DNA of 25,952 bases from DASXTS01 sp036402215 (GCA_036402215.1 DASWTI010000672.1:1-25952), one strand, 5' to 3'. Positions 14,814 through 22,882 are shown, counted from the stretch's first letter. The notes: generated by a model from the sequence alone, not told the origin. Numbers and translations are program-made.

Positions 14814-15703
14814 CGACCACCGGCTCGATCGTCTGGGCGCGCCGCAGGGCGGCCCTCGGCGCCTCCTGGAAGTTGTTCGCCGCCAACAGGTCCGGGCTCG
14901 TCGGCCTGGGGATGCTGGGCGTCGTGCTGGTGCTGGCGCTGCTCGCGCCCCTGCTGGTGCCGGCCGACTCGCTGTCGGTCACCCGGTCCACCGGCGGGGT
15001 GCTGGAGCCGCCGTCCGGCGAGTTCTGGCTGGGCACCGACGAGAACGGCCGCTCGGTGCTCGCGCTCACCTGGTACGGCGCACGGGTGTCGCTGCTGGTC
15101 GGCATCGCCGCGGCGCTGCTCTCGGTGGGCATCGGCACCGTGGTCGGCATGCTGGCCGCGCACTTCCGCGGCTGGGGCTCGGCGCTGCTGCTGCGGGTCA
15201 CCGACTTCTTCCTGGTGCTGCCGTCGCTGGTGCTGGCCATCGTGCTGTCCACCGTGCTGGCCCGCGGGCTGTGGACGATCGTGCTGGCCATCGGCGTCAC
15301 CTCGTGGCCGTCCACCGCGCGGCTGGTGCGCGCCCAGACGCTCACCATCGAGGCCCGGCCGTACATCGAGCGCGCGCACGTGCTCGGCGGCGGGCACGCG
15401 CACATCCTGCTGCGGCACGTGCTGCCGGCGGTCTTCCCGCTGGTGCTGGCCAACACCACGCTCACCGTGGGCAGCGCGATCATCTCCGAGTCCACGCTCG
15501 CCTTCCTCGGGCTCGGCGCGCCGGGCACGGTGTCCTGGGGCGGCATGCTCAAGGCCGCGCTGGACACCGGCGCGGTGACCGCCGGCGCCTGGTGGTACCT
15601 GCTGCCGCCCGGCCTGGCGATCGTGGTGGTGGTGCTCGGCTTCACCCTGGCCGGCCGCGCGCTGGAGACCGTGCTCAACCCCAACCTGCGGAGCCGCCGG
15701 TGA
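14810..15703 (+). CDS. dppC: Peptide ABC transporter permease, DppC type
   Basis: This 297-residue inner-membrane permease pairs with the DppB-type protein to form the importer channel. It has an N-terminal cytosolic stretch and first helix (SGLVGLGMLGVVLVLALLAPLL), and the DppC signature FWLGTDENGRSVLALTWYGARVSL. Several more helices and the EAA loop (ARPYIERAHVLGGGHAHILLRHVLPAVFP) follow. The end (SWGGML...WWYLLPPGLAIVVVVLGFTLAGRALETVLNP) is standard for the family. GTG 14810 overlaps the dppB stop and the gene's own stop overlaps the ATPase GTG at 15700; both junctions are GTGA. The operon order binding protein, DppB, DppC, ATPase is the normal one. Confidence 0.93.
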   Translation: MTTTGSIVWARRRAALGASWKLFAANRSGLVGLGMLGVVLVLALLAPLLVPADSLSVTRSTGGVLEPPSGEFWLGTDENGRSVLALTWYGARVSLLVGIAAALLSVGIGTVVGMLAAHFRGWGSALLLRVTDFFLVLPSLVLAIVLSTVLARGLWTIVLAIGVTSWPSTARLVRAQTLTIEARPYIERAHVLGGGHAHILLRHVLPAVFPLVLANTTLTVGSAIISESTLAFLGLGAPGTVSWGGMLKAALDTGAVTAGAWWYLLPPGLAIVVVVLGFTLAGRALETVLNPNLRSRR

Positions 15704-17361
15704 GCCCCCTGCTGGAGTTCCGCTCGCTCACCGTGGACTACTCGACCGCGCGCGGCTGGGTGCCCGCGGTGCGCGGCGTCTCGCTGTCCCTGGACGCCGG
15801 CGACACGCTCGGCCTGTGCGGGGAGTCCGGCTGCGGCAAGTCGACGCTCGCCATGTCGGTGCTGCGGCTGCTGCCCCGCACGGCGCGCATCGGCGGGCAG
15901 ATCCTGCTCGACGGCGAGGACGTCACCACGCTCACCTGGGGGCGGCTGCGGGCGGTGCGCTGGGCGGGCGCCTCGATCGTCTTCCAGGGCGCCATGCACT
16001 CCCTGAACCCGGTGCGGCGGATCGGCGACCAGATCGCCGAACCCCTGGCGCTGCACGGCTTCCGCGGCTCGTCCACGGCACGCGTGGCGGAGCTGCTGGA
16101 GCAGGTGGAGCTGCCGGTCCGGCGTGCCTCGGCGTACCCGCACGAGCTGTCCGGCGGGCAGCGGCAGCGGGTGATGATCGCCATGGCCCTGGCCTGCGAC
16201 CCGAAGCTGGTGATCGCCGACGAGCCGACCACGGCGCTCGACGTCGTGGTGCAGGCGCAGGTGCTGGACCGGTTCGGCACGCTCGTCCGGGAGCGCGGCG
16301 TGGGCCTGGTGATGATCAGCCACGACCTGTCGGTGCTCGCCGCGTCCTGCCGCCGGGTCGCCGTCATGTACGACGGCGAGGTCGTCGAGGAGGGCACGTC
16401 GGAGCAGGTCAGGTACGCGCCCCGGCACCCGCACGCGGTGGCCCTGGCCGCGGCCTTCCCGACGGTGGGTGACCCGGCCTCCCGGCTGGTGACCCCGCGC
16501 GCGGCGCCGGTCACCACGGCCCCCGTCCCGGCGGCACCCGTGGGCGACCTCAAGAAGGGCACCGGCCGCCCGGCGGGGGACGGCAGCGGGGTGCTGGAGG
16601 CGCGGGACCTGTCGGTCGTCTTCCCGCGGCGCGGGGGCGGCGTGACGCGCGCCGTGGACGGCGTCTCGCTGCGCTGCACCCGCGACGAGATCGTGGCGCT
16701 GGTCGGCCAGTCCGGCTCCGGCAAGACCACCCTGGCCCGCACGCTGCTCGGCCTGCAGCGCCCCAGCGGTGGCGTCGTGCACTACGACGGCGTGCCGCTG
16801 CCCGCGGGCGGCCGCGGGCTGCGCGACTACCGCCGCGAGGTGCAGCTCGTGCTGCAGGACCCGACCGGCGCGCTGAACCCGCGGCACAGCGTCTACGAGT
16901 CGGTCGCCGAGGGCCTGCGGGTGCACCGCGTGCCCGGCGACGAACGCGCGCTGGTGGCCGAGGCGCTGGCCCAGGCCGAGCTGCGACCGCCCGAGAAGTT
17001 CTTCCCCGCGCTGCCGTCGGAGCTCTCCGGCGGGCAGCGGCAGCGCGTGGTGATCGCCGGGGCGCTCGCGCTGCGGCCGCGCTTCCTGGTGGCCGACGAG
17101 CCGGTGGCCTCGCTGGACGCCTCGGTGCGCGGGGAGATCCTGGCGCTGCTGCTGCGGCTGCGGGCGAACCTCGGGCTGGGCGCCCTGGTCATCACCCACG
17201 ACCTCGGGCTGGCCTGGACGATCGCGGACCGCGTGCTCGTGATGTACCGCGGCCGCATCGTCGAGGAGGGCCCGGTCGAGCGGGTGCTGGTCGAGCCCGA
17301 GCACGAGTACACCAAGCTGCTGCTCTCGGTGCTGCCGCAGGGCACCGGGGCGCAGACCTGA
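15700..17361 (+). CDS. Fused double ATPase of the peptide ABC transporter (DppD-DppF fusion)
   Basis: This 553-residue cytosolic protein has two complete nucleotide-binding domains in one chain and should power the importer without a separate partner. NBD1: Walker A GESGCGKST (41-49), Q-loop VFQ (94-96), signature LSGGQ (150-154), Walker B LVIADEP (170-176), H-loop H208. NBD2: Walker A GQSGSGKTT (336-344), Q-loop VLQ (384-386), LSGGQ (442-446), Walker B FLVADEP (462-468), H500. A linker rich in Pro, Ala and Thr (about 262-297) joins them. All catalytic motifs are intact in both halves. The C-terminal end EYTKLLLSVLP is the usual oligopeptide-ATPase tail. Fusion of the two Opp/Dpp ATPases is common in actinobacteria. 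GTG 15700 overlaps the dppC stop. Confidence 0.93.
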   Translation: MSPLLEFRSLTVDYSTARGWVPAVRGVSLSLDAGDTLGLCGESGCGKSTLAMSVLRLLPRTARIGGQILLDGEDVTTLTWGRLRAVRWAGASIVFQGAMHSLNPVRRIGDQIAEPLALHGFRGSSTARVAELLEQVELPVRRASAYPHELSGGQRQRVMIAMALACDPKLVIADEPTTALDVVVQAQVLDRFGTLVRERGVGLVMISHDLSVLAASCRRVAVMYDGEVVEEGTSEQVRYAPRHPHAVALAAAFPTVGDPASRLVTPRAAPVTTAPVPAAPVGDLKKGTGRPAGDGSGVLEARDLSVVFPRRGGGVTRAVDGVSLRCTRDEIVALVGQSGSGKTTLARTLLGLQRPSGGVVHYDGVPLPAGGRGLRDYRREVQLVLQDPTGALNPRHSVYESVAEGLRVHRVPGDERALVAEALAQAELRPPEKFFPALPSELSGGQRQRVVIAGALALRPRFLVADEPVASLDASVRGEILALLLRLRANLGLGALVITHDLGLAWTIADRVLVMYRGRIVEEGPVERVLVEPEHEYTKLLLSVLPQGTGAQT

Positions 17362-17365
17362 TCGG

Positions 17366-17414
17366 TCCGGTGCCGCGGGGCCGTTCCGGTGCCGCGGGCC
17401 GGTCCGGCGCCGCC
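17366..17414. repeat. Short imperfect tandem repeat in the convergent gap
   Basis: The 57-bp gap between the ATPase and LD-carboxypeptidase stops contains about 2.6 copies of an 18-19 bp unit beginning TCCGGTGCCGCGGG (17366-17384, 17385-17402, partial 17403-17414). The unit is GC-rich and partly self-complementary (CCGCGG), so it may help terminate the two converging transcripts. Slippage during replication would also explain it. Confidence 0.45.
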
Positions 17415-17418
17415 TCCG

Positions 17419-18372
17419 TCAGGCCAGCGCCGGGCCGTCCAGGGTGAGGGTGCCGGCGTCGGTGTCCAGGGTGGCCGGCACGCCGAGCGGGACCGTGAGC
17501 TGGAACGGGCCGTGGCCGAAGCCCAGCTCCCACAGCACCGGGACCCCGAGCGGGGCCAGCCGGTCGGCCACCACCTCGCGCACCTCGTCCGGCGTGCCGC
17601 ACTCGTGCCAGGAGCCGAGCGCCACGCCGGCCACGCGGTCGAACCAGCCGGCGCGCAGCAGGTGCGTCAGGAAGTGGTCCACCCGGTACGGCGCCTCACC
17701 GACGTCCTCGACGAGCGCGATGGCACCGTCGGGCAGCGGCGGCGTCAGCGGGGCGCCCAGGCCGGAGACCAGCAGGCTCAGGTTCCCGCCGGCCACCGGG
17801 CCGCGCGCCGTGCCACCCACGATCGCCTCCGGCGCCGGACCGCGCAGCACCGTCGTGTCGTCCGGCGTGAACAGCGTGGCCCGCAGGTGCTCCCGGTCGG
17901 CGGCGTGCTCCAGGAACGCCTCGGTCGCCACCATCGGCGAGAACAGCGTCACCACGTCGCAGCGCGCGCCGATGACGCCGTGCAGCGCGGTGATGTCGCT
18001 CGACCCGGCCAGGATCTTCGGGTCGGCCGTGGCCATGGCGTCCAGGTCCAGGCGCTCCAGCGTGCGCAGGCTGCCGTAGCCGCCGCGCGCGCAGAACACC
18101 GCCGCGACCTCCGGGTCGCACCACGCGGCCGCCAGGTCGGCGGCGCGGTCGGCGTCCGCGCCCGCCAGGTAACCGAGCCGCGGGTGCCGGTCCGCGGCGT
18201 GCTCGCCGACCACCACGTCCAGCCCCCAGGAGCGCAGCACCTCCACCCCGGCGGTCAGCCGCTCCGGGGTCACCGGGCCGGCGGGGGACACCACCGCCAC
18301 CCGGTCACCCGCGCGCAGCCGCGGCGGGCGGCGGCGGGCGACCGGGAGCGGCGGGAGCGCCTCGGCGGTCAG
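17419..18372 (-). CDS. ldcA: S66 family muramoyltetrapeptide (LD-)carboxypeptidase
   Basis: This protein of about 317 residues is predicted to remove the terminal D-Ala from murein tetrapeptides (L-Ala-D-Glu-meso-DAP-D-Ala), a peptidoglycan recycling step in the cytosol. Family features are RLRAGDRVAVVSPAGPV (first strand), FCARGGYGSLRTLERLD (nucleophile-elbow region with GGYGS), KILAGSSDITALH, VAGGNLSLLVSGLG, IALVEDVGEAPYRVDHFLTHLLRAGWFDRVAGVALGSW and FGHGPFQLTVPLG. The GDRVAVVSP strand must be translated, yet no ATG, GTG or TTG lies between the upstream gene's stop and it. CTG 18372, overlapping that stop as CTGA with a GGAG 8 nt upstream, is the best start. GTG 18300 would cut into the fold. 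It is the last gene of the MBL-S9-LdcA operon. The longer open frame upstream is only a shadow of the S9 gene. Confidence 0.87.
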   Translation of the reverse strand: MTAEALPPLPVARRRPPRLRAGDRVAVVSPAGPVTPERLTAGVEVLRSWGLDVVVGEHAADRHPRLGYLAGADADRAADLAAAWCDPEVAAVFCARGGYGSLRTLERLDLDAMATADPKILAGSSDITALHGVIGARCDVVTLFSPMVATEAFLEHAADREHLRATLFTPDDTTVLRGPAPEAIVGGTARGPVAGGNLSLLVSGLGAPLTPPLPDGAIALVEDVGEAPYRVDHFLTHLLRAGWFDRVAGVALGSWHECGTPDEVREVVADRLAPLGVPVLWELGFGHGPFQLTVPLGVPATLDTDAGTLTLDGPALA

Positions 18373-20303
18373 CGCCGCAGCTCCAGCCGCGGCACCTCCG
18401 ACGTCTCGAAGCCGAACACCTGCCCGTAGAAGGACAGCTCGGCGCCGAGCGCGGCGATGATGGTGGACGCCATCCGGAAGCCGTGCTGCTCGCCCTCGAA
18501 CGCCAGGTAGGCGTGCGGCACGCCGGTCCCGGCGAGCGCCTTCACCAGCCGCTCGGCCTGCGCCGGCGGGCAGATCTGGTCGTCCAGCCCCTGCAGCAGC
18601 AGGATCGGGTCGGTCAGCCGCTCCACGTGGCTCGTGGGGGAGCGCTCGACGTAGCGGTCGTGGGCCTCCGGCAGCGGCCCGACGATGCTCTGCAGGTACT
18701 GCGACTCGAAGTCGTGCGTCTCCGCGCCCTCCGTGGTCCACCGCGTGAGGTCCAGGATCGGGTACATGGACACGCCGCAGCGGTACACCGACGGCCCCTC
18801 CACGGCCAGCGAGGCGGCCGTCGTCCACCCGCCGGCGCTGCCGCCGCGGATGGCGAGCCGCTCCCGGTCGGCGGCGCCGTCGGCCGCGAGCGCCAGCGCC
18901 ACGGCGGCGCAGTCCTCGACGTCCACCACGCCCCACTGGCCGAGCAGCCGCTCCCGGAACGCCCGGCCGTACCCCGTGGACCCGCCGTAGTTCGGCGCCA
19001 CCACGCCGATGCCGCGGCTGGTGAAGAACGCCACCTCCAGGTCCAGCAGCGGCGCGTTGCGGCCGGTCGGGCCACCGTGCACGTGCACCAGGTACGGCGG
19101 CCGTTCCCCCTGCGGCGCCTCGAAGTCCGGGTTGGTCGGCGGGTACACGTAGGCCGGCACCAGCGAGCCGTCGGCCACCGCCACCGAGATCTCCACCGGC
19201 TGCGGCAGGTACTCGGCGGGCGGCAGGTGCGCGGGCTGCGGCGTCAGCTCCGTGACGGCCAGCGTCGCCAGGTCCACGCTGACCACGGCGGGCTCCCGGC
19301 GCGGCCCGCCGGCCACCGTGGCGAGCGTGCCGCCGTCGATGCCCAGCGTGCTGCCCCACCAGTCGTAGCCGCCGTCCACGTCGGTCAGCTCGCCGTCGGC
19401 GCCGAGCACCGCGAGCCGGTTGGCCCGCAGCACCGCGTACCGGCCGTCGCCGAGCGCGGCGAACCAGCGGGCGCCCAGCCGCCAGAGCGGGCCACCCCAC
19501 TCCTCGGCGACCGGCATCAGGTTCTGCCGCGTGCCGTCCAGCCTCACCCGGTGCAGGTTCCACCAGCCGTCCGGGTCGGTCAGCGCGAGCAGCGAGCCGT
19601 CGGCCTCCCACTCGACCTGGATCACCGCCTCCCGCGGGTTGCCGATCAGCACCCGGTGCGGCCCCAGGCCGTCGGCGGTCACCTCGGCGACGCACAGCGC
19701 CGTCTCGTCCCACGGCATCGACGGGTGGTCCCAGCCGATCCAGGCGGCGTACCGCCCGTCCGGGCTGGGCCGCGGCCCGGTCATGAAGTGGTGGCTCGCG
19801 CCCAGCACCCGCACCGCGAGCGAGCCGTCGGCCGGGATCGCCACCAGCTCGCGCCGCACGTCGGTCGGCAGGTCACCGGTGATCGTCTCGCGTACGCACC
19901 AGACGTCGTCGCCGGCCGTGATCAGCTCGGCGTACCGGAGGCCGTGGTGGCGCTCGGGTTCCGGCGTGAGCGGCACCGGCTCACCGCCCGGCTCGCACGC
20001 CCACACCCGCTGGTCGGCCCAGCTGGTGAACGCCACGCGGCCGTCCCGCAGGATCGTGAACGGGTGGCCGCCGTACTCGTGCACCCGGTTGCGGGCGTTC
20101 CAGCCCGGCGGCAGCACGTCGGCGGGGGGCTGACCCGGGGCGGCCCGCACGATCATGGTGCGGCCGTTGTCCGCGGGGCGGCTCTCTCCCCACCACACCG
20201 CGCCCTGTTCGTGGCGCAGCCAGCCGGGGCCGCCGCCGCCCGCCGCGGCCAGCTCCGGCGTGATCGGGGACTGCCAGGTTCCGTAGGGGGCGATCGTGGT
20301 CAC
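18369..20303 (-). CDS. S9 family (prolyl oligopeptidase-type) serine peptidase
   Basis: This 644-residue cytosolic enzyme, with no signal peptide, has a beta-propeller and a C-terminal alpha/beta-hydrolase domain. The propeller spans about 30-370 (repeats such as GPRPSPDGRYAAWIGWDHPSMPWD and EWEADGSLLALTDPDGWWNLHRV). The hydrolase domain shows HVHGGPTG, VAPNYGGSTGYGRAFRE, the nucleophile in RGGSAGGW (S489), the acid in LQGLDDQICPP (likely D575) and the histidine in EGEQHGF (H607). Family members are dipeptidyl or acylaminoacyl peptidases limited to short peptides by the propeller. GTG 20303 overlaps the stop of the MBL gene (GTGA) and its own stop overlaps the LD-carboxypeptidase start, so all three are coupled. 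In this context it probably breaks down imported or recycled short peptides. Confidence 0.92.
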   Translation of the reverse strand: MTTIAPYGTWQSPITPELAAAGGGGPGWLRHEQGAVWWGESRPADNGRTMIVRAAPGQPPADVLPPGWNARNRVHEYGGHPFTILRDGRVAFTSWADQRVWACEPGGEPVPLTPEPERHHGLRYAELITAGDDVWCVRETITGDLPTDVRRELVAIPADGSLAVRVLGASHHFMTGPRPSPDGRYAAWIGWDHPSMPWDETALCVAEVTADGLGPHRVLIGNPREAVIQVEWEADGSLLALTDPDGWWNLHRVRLDGTRQNLMPVAEEWGGPLWRLGARWFAALGDGRYAVLRANRLAVLGADGELTDVDGGYDWWGSTLGIDGGTLATVAGGPRREPAVVSVDLATLAVTELTPQPAHLPPAEYLPQPVEISVAVADGSLVPAYVYPPTNPDFEAPQGERPPYLVHVHGGPTGRNAPLLDLEVAFFTSRGIGVVAPNYGGSTGYGRAFRERLLGQWGVVDVEDCAAVALALAADGAADRERLAIRGGSAGGWTTAASLAVEGPSVYRCGVSMYPILDLTRWTTEGAETHDFESQYLQSIVGPLPEAHDRYVERSPTSHVERLTDPILLLQGLDDQICPPAQAERLVKALAGTGVPHAYLAFEGEQHGFRMASTIIAALGAELSFYGQVFGFETSEVPRLELRR

Positions 20304-21307
20304 GCGCAGACCTTAGGGCGAAACGCCGCGATTCCGCCCCCGTTCCGGGTCGCCGGCTCCGCGCGTTCCTGGCTCACCAGCAGTTCCAGGTGCGCCAGCG
20401 TCTCCCAGACCGCGAGCACCTGGTTGAAGACGTCGAGGTCGGCGTAGTTCCGCTCGCGCCGCGTCCAGGGGAGCTGGGTCGCCACGTCGAGCGCCGTCGA
20501 ACCGTTCGGCCGCAACGCCTTCAGGCACAGGTCGAGCCGCTTGTCGTGGTGCGCGACGAGTTCGTCCACCCGGCCGGCCAGGTCGGTGAACACCGGCCCG
20601 TGCGCCGGCAGCACCAGCCCCGCCTCCAGCTCGCGGACCTTCGCCAGCGAGGCCAGGAAGTCCGCCAGCGCGGTGCGCGTGGGGAACGGCTCGAACCCGA
20701 TGGACGGCGTGATGTGCGGCAGCACGTGGTCGCCCGGCAGGAAGATGCCGCGGCGGGCGTCGTGGAAGCTCGTGTGGCCCTGGGTGTGCCCCGGGGTGGC
20801 GATGGCGGTGAGGCCGCCCGGCAGCGTCTCGCCGTCGGTCGTCCAGTGCCGCGGCAGGTCCCAGTCGGCCGGCGGCGGCACCTGGACGTTGCGCTCCATG
20901 AGTTCGACGAGCTCCGTCGCGCCGGCCCGCAGCAGGTACTCCCGCTGCGACTTCGCGATGCTCGGCATGTCCTCGGTGCAGCCCAGGTAGCCGCGCCGCT
21001 CACCCTCGCCGATCCAGACCTCCGCGCCGCTGCGGCGGCTCAGGTGCGTGGACTGGCCGACATGGTCGCGGTGCAGGTGTGTGATGTAGATCCGCCGGAT
21101 CTGGCCCACGTCGACCTTCAGCGCGGCGAGTTGCTCGCGCATCGCCTCCTTGCCGCGCCGCGAGTCCCACCCCGAGTCGATCAACGTGTAGCCGTCGGCT
21201 TCTTCCAGCAGGTACACGTTGATCGCCTTGAGCGCGTCCCCGGGCAGGGGCAGCGGAACCCGGTGCACCCCGGGCAGGACGGTCTCGATCTCGGGATCGC
21301 TCCACAC
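20300..21307 (-). CDS. Metallo-beta-lactamase-fold hydrolase (glyoxalase II/LACTB2-like)
   Basis: This 335-residue cytosolic enzyme has the MBL metal motif THLHRDHVG (H77, H79, D81, H82), a later ATPGHTQGHT (H174) and FLPGDHVL (D193). Further along are PAHGPVF and a C-terminal helical winged-helix-like region rich in Arg/Leu (DLCLKALRPNGSTALDVATQLPW...AVWETLAHLELL). The last is the C-terminal module seen in LACTB2-like MBL proteins. The sequence shows no signal peptide, so it is not a secreted beta-lactamase. The GTG start at 21307 follows a TAGGCT hexamer by 7 nt and has no SD. It heads the operon with S9 and S66 peptidases. The substrate (thioester, phosphodiester or other) is not evident. 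Confidence 0.87.
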   Translation of the reverse strand: MWSDPEIETVLPGVHRVPLPLPGDALKAINVYLLEEADGYTLIDSGWDSRRGKEAMREQLAALKVDVGQIRRIYITHLHRDHVGQSTHLSRRSGAEVWIGEGERRGYLGCTEDMPSIAKSQREYLLRAGATELVELMERNVQVPPPADWDLPRHWTTDGETLPGGLTAIATPGHTQGHTSFHDARRGIFLPGDHVLPHITPSIGFEPFPTRTALADFLASLAKVRELEAGLVLPAHGPVFTDLAGRVDELVAHHDKRLDLCLKALRPNGSTALDVATQLPWTRRERNYADLDVFNQVLAVWETLAHLELLVSQERAEPATRNGGGIAAFRPKVCA

Positions 21308-21314
21308 CGGGGTG

Positions 21315-21320
21315 AGCCTA
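21315..21320 (-). promoter_or_regulatory. Candidate -10 element (TAGGCT) of the MBL-S9-ldcA operon
   Basis: On the minus strand TAGGCT ends 7 nt before GTG 21307, and the start lacks an SD. The same hexamer occurs at the same distance class on the opposite strand in front of the WS/DGAT gene, so the divergent pair may both be leaderless. Confidence 0.5.
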
Positions 21321-21373
21321 ACGGCGATTAACTAACGCGGACCTCACCTGTGGCATCCGCCTCGATCGCCCCG

Positions 21374-21440
21374 CCCCGCCCGGCCCTGGTCACGGCGATG
21401 ACCGCCCGGCCGTGAGCCGTGGCGACGCGGCCGGGCGGGG
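21374..21440. promoter_or_regulatory. Nested inverted repeats in the MBL/WS-DGAT divergent promoter
   Basis: The outer arms CCCCGCCCGGCC (21374-21385) and GGCCGGGCGGGG (21429-21440) are a perfect 12-bp inverted repeat. Inside is GGTCA-N6-TGACC (21388-21403). An alternative pairing joins CCCGGCCG (21405-21412) to CGGCCGGG (21428-21435). The structure ends 10 bp before the TAGGCT of the WS/DGAT gene, so it covers the -35 area. GGTCA-N6-TGACC is a plausible repressor site. Confidence 0.45.
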
Positions 21441-21450
21441 GGCTCCGGCG

Positions 21451-21456
21451 TAGGCT
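21451..21456 (+). promoter_or_regulatory. Candidate -10 element (TAGGCT) of a leaderless promoter for the WS/DGAT gene
   Basis: TAGGCT ends 6 nt before ATG 21463, and no SD is present in front of that ATG. This supports the first of the four closely spaced N-terminal Met codons as the start. Confidence 0.5.
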
Positions 21457-21462
21457 GCGGCG

Positions 21463-22818
21463 ATGGCCATGATGCCGGTCACGGACTCGATGTTCCTGTT
21501 CGCCGAATCCCGTGAGCATCCGATGCACGTGGGTGGCCTCCAGATCTTCCGCCTCCCGGACGGCGCGGGCCCGGACTACCTGAGTGAGGTGCACCGGCGG
21601 CTGGTGGCCGAGGACGATGTGCGGGGGTTGTTCCGGCGCCGGCCCCGGGGGCCGGTGGCGAGCCTGGGGCAGTGGGCCTGGGCCAACGACGACCAGCTCG
21701 ACCTCGAGTACCACGTGCGGCTGTCCGCGCTGCCGCGCCCGGGCCGGGTCCGGGAGCTGCTGGAGCTCACGTCACGGCTGCACGGCTCGCTGCTCGACCG
21801 TCATCGCCCGCTGTGGGAGTTCCACCTCATCGAGGGCCTCGACAACGGGCGCTTCGCCACGTACAGCAAGATCCACCACGCCCTGGTCGACGGCGTCTCG
21901 GCGTTGCGGCTGCTGGAGCGCTCGCTCTCGACCACGCCGGACGAGGACCTGCGGGTGCCGTGGTCGGGCACCGACCGGGCGACGGGGCCGCGGCGGCAGG
22001 CCGGGACCGTGGACGCCCTGAAGGCCGCCGTGCGGGCGATGGGGGACCTGGCGGGGCTGGGGCCGCAGTTCGTCCGGATCGCCAACCAGGCGCTGCGCGA
22101 GCAGGCCTCGGCCACGCTGCCCTTCCAGGCGCCGCGCTCCATCCTCAACGTGCCGATCACCGGCGCCCGCCGGTTCGCCGCCCAGTCCTGGCCGATGGAA
22201 CGTGTCCAGGCCGTCGGCCGCGCCACCGGCACGACGCTCAACGACGTGGTGCTCGCGCTGTGCTCGGGGGCGCTGCGCCAGTACCTGCTGGACCTCGGCG
22301 CGCTGCCGGACCGCTCGCTGGTCGCCGCGGTGCCGGTCTCGCTGCGGCGGGACGAGTCGGCGAGCGGCAACGCCGTCGGCATGACGCTCTGCACGCTCGG
22401 CACGGATCTCGCCGACCCGGAGGACCGGCTGCGCGCGGTGCACGACTCGATGACCCGCGGCAAGGCCGTCTACGCCGGCATGACGCCGCTGCAGGTGCTC
22501 GCCGTCAGCGCGCTGGCCATCGCCCCGCTCGCGCTCACCCCGATCCCCGGCGTGGTGCAGGTCTCGCCGCCGCCGTTCAACCTGATCATCTCCAACGTGC
22601 CCGGCCCGAGGCAGCCGCTCTACTGGAACGGCGCGCGCCTGGAGGGCATGTACCCGGTGTCCATCCCCTACGAGGGCCAGGCGCTCAACATCACCGTCAC
22701 CAGCTACGCCGGCAGCCTCGAGTTCGGCCTCACCGGCTGCCGCCGCAGCGTGCCCAGCCTGCAACGCATGCTCACCCACCTGGACACGGCGCTAGACGAG
22801 CTCGAGAAGCTGGTTTGA
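21463..22818 (+). CDS. Wax ester synthase/diacylglycerol acyltransferase (WS/DGAT family)
   Basis: This 451-residue protein transfers acyl groups from acyl-CoA to diacylglycerol or fatty alcohol, making triacylglycerol or wax ester. It usually acts at the inner face of the membrane or on lipid droplets. The active-site motif HHxxxDG is present as HHALVDG (138-144), preceded by PLWEFHLIEGL. Further family motifs are TLNDVVLALCSGALRQYL, VPVSLRR, NLIISNVPGPRQPLYWNGARLEGMYPVS and LNITVTSYAGSLEFGLTGC. The length is typical. ATG 21463 is chosen from the leaderless -10 arrangement; ATG 21469 and 21472 are also possible. It is transcribed alone, divergent from the MBL operon. It connects to the acyl-CoA dehydrogenase and PaaI-type thioesterase downstream only through shared acyl-CoA chemistry. 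Confidence 0.93.
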   Translation: MAMMPVTDSMFLFAESREHPMHVGGLQIFRLPDGAGPDYLSEVHRRLVAEDDVRGLFRRRPRGPVASLGQWAWANDDQLDLEYHVRLSALPRPGRVRELLELTSRLHGSLLDRHRPLWEFHLIEGLDNGRFATYSKIHHALVDGVSALRLLERSLSTTPDEDLRVPWSGTDRATGPRRQAGTVDALKAAVRAMGDLAGLGPQFVRIANQALREQASATLPFQAPRSILNVPITGARRFAAQSWPMERVQAVGRATGTTLNDVVLALCSGALRQYLLDLGALPDRSLVAAVPVSLRRDESASGNAVGMTLCTLGTDLADPEDRLRAVHDSMTRGKAVYAGMTPLQVLAVSALAIAPLALTPIPGVVQVSPPPFNLIISNVPGPRQPLYWNGARLEGMYPVSIPYEGQALNITVTSYAGSLEFGLTGCRRSVPSLQRMLTHLDTALDELEKLV

Positions 22819-22882
22819 GTTCGTACCCCGGTCGTAACGGACATCCCGCGTAGCGCGATTCCACGCACGACGAGGAACTGGT

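Noticed and set aside
18373..19713. N-terminal extension of the LD-carboxypeptidase frame through the S9 gene
   Set aside because: The extension is an out-of-frame reading of the S9 peptidase on the same strand. Homology to S66 enzymes begins only after 18372.
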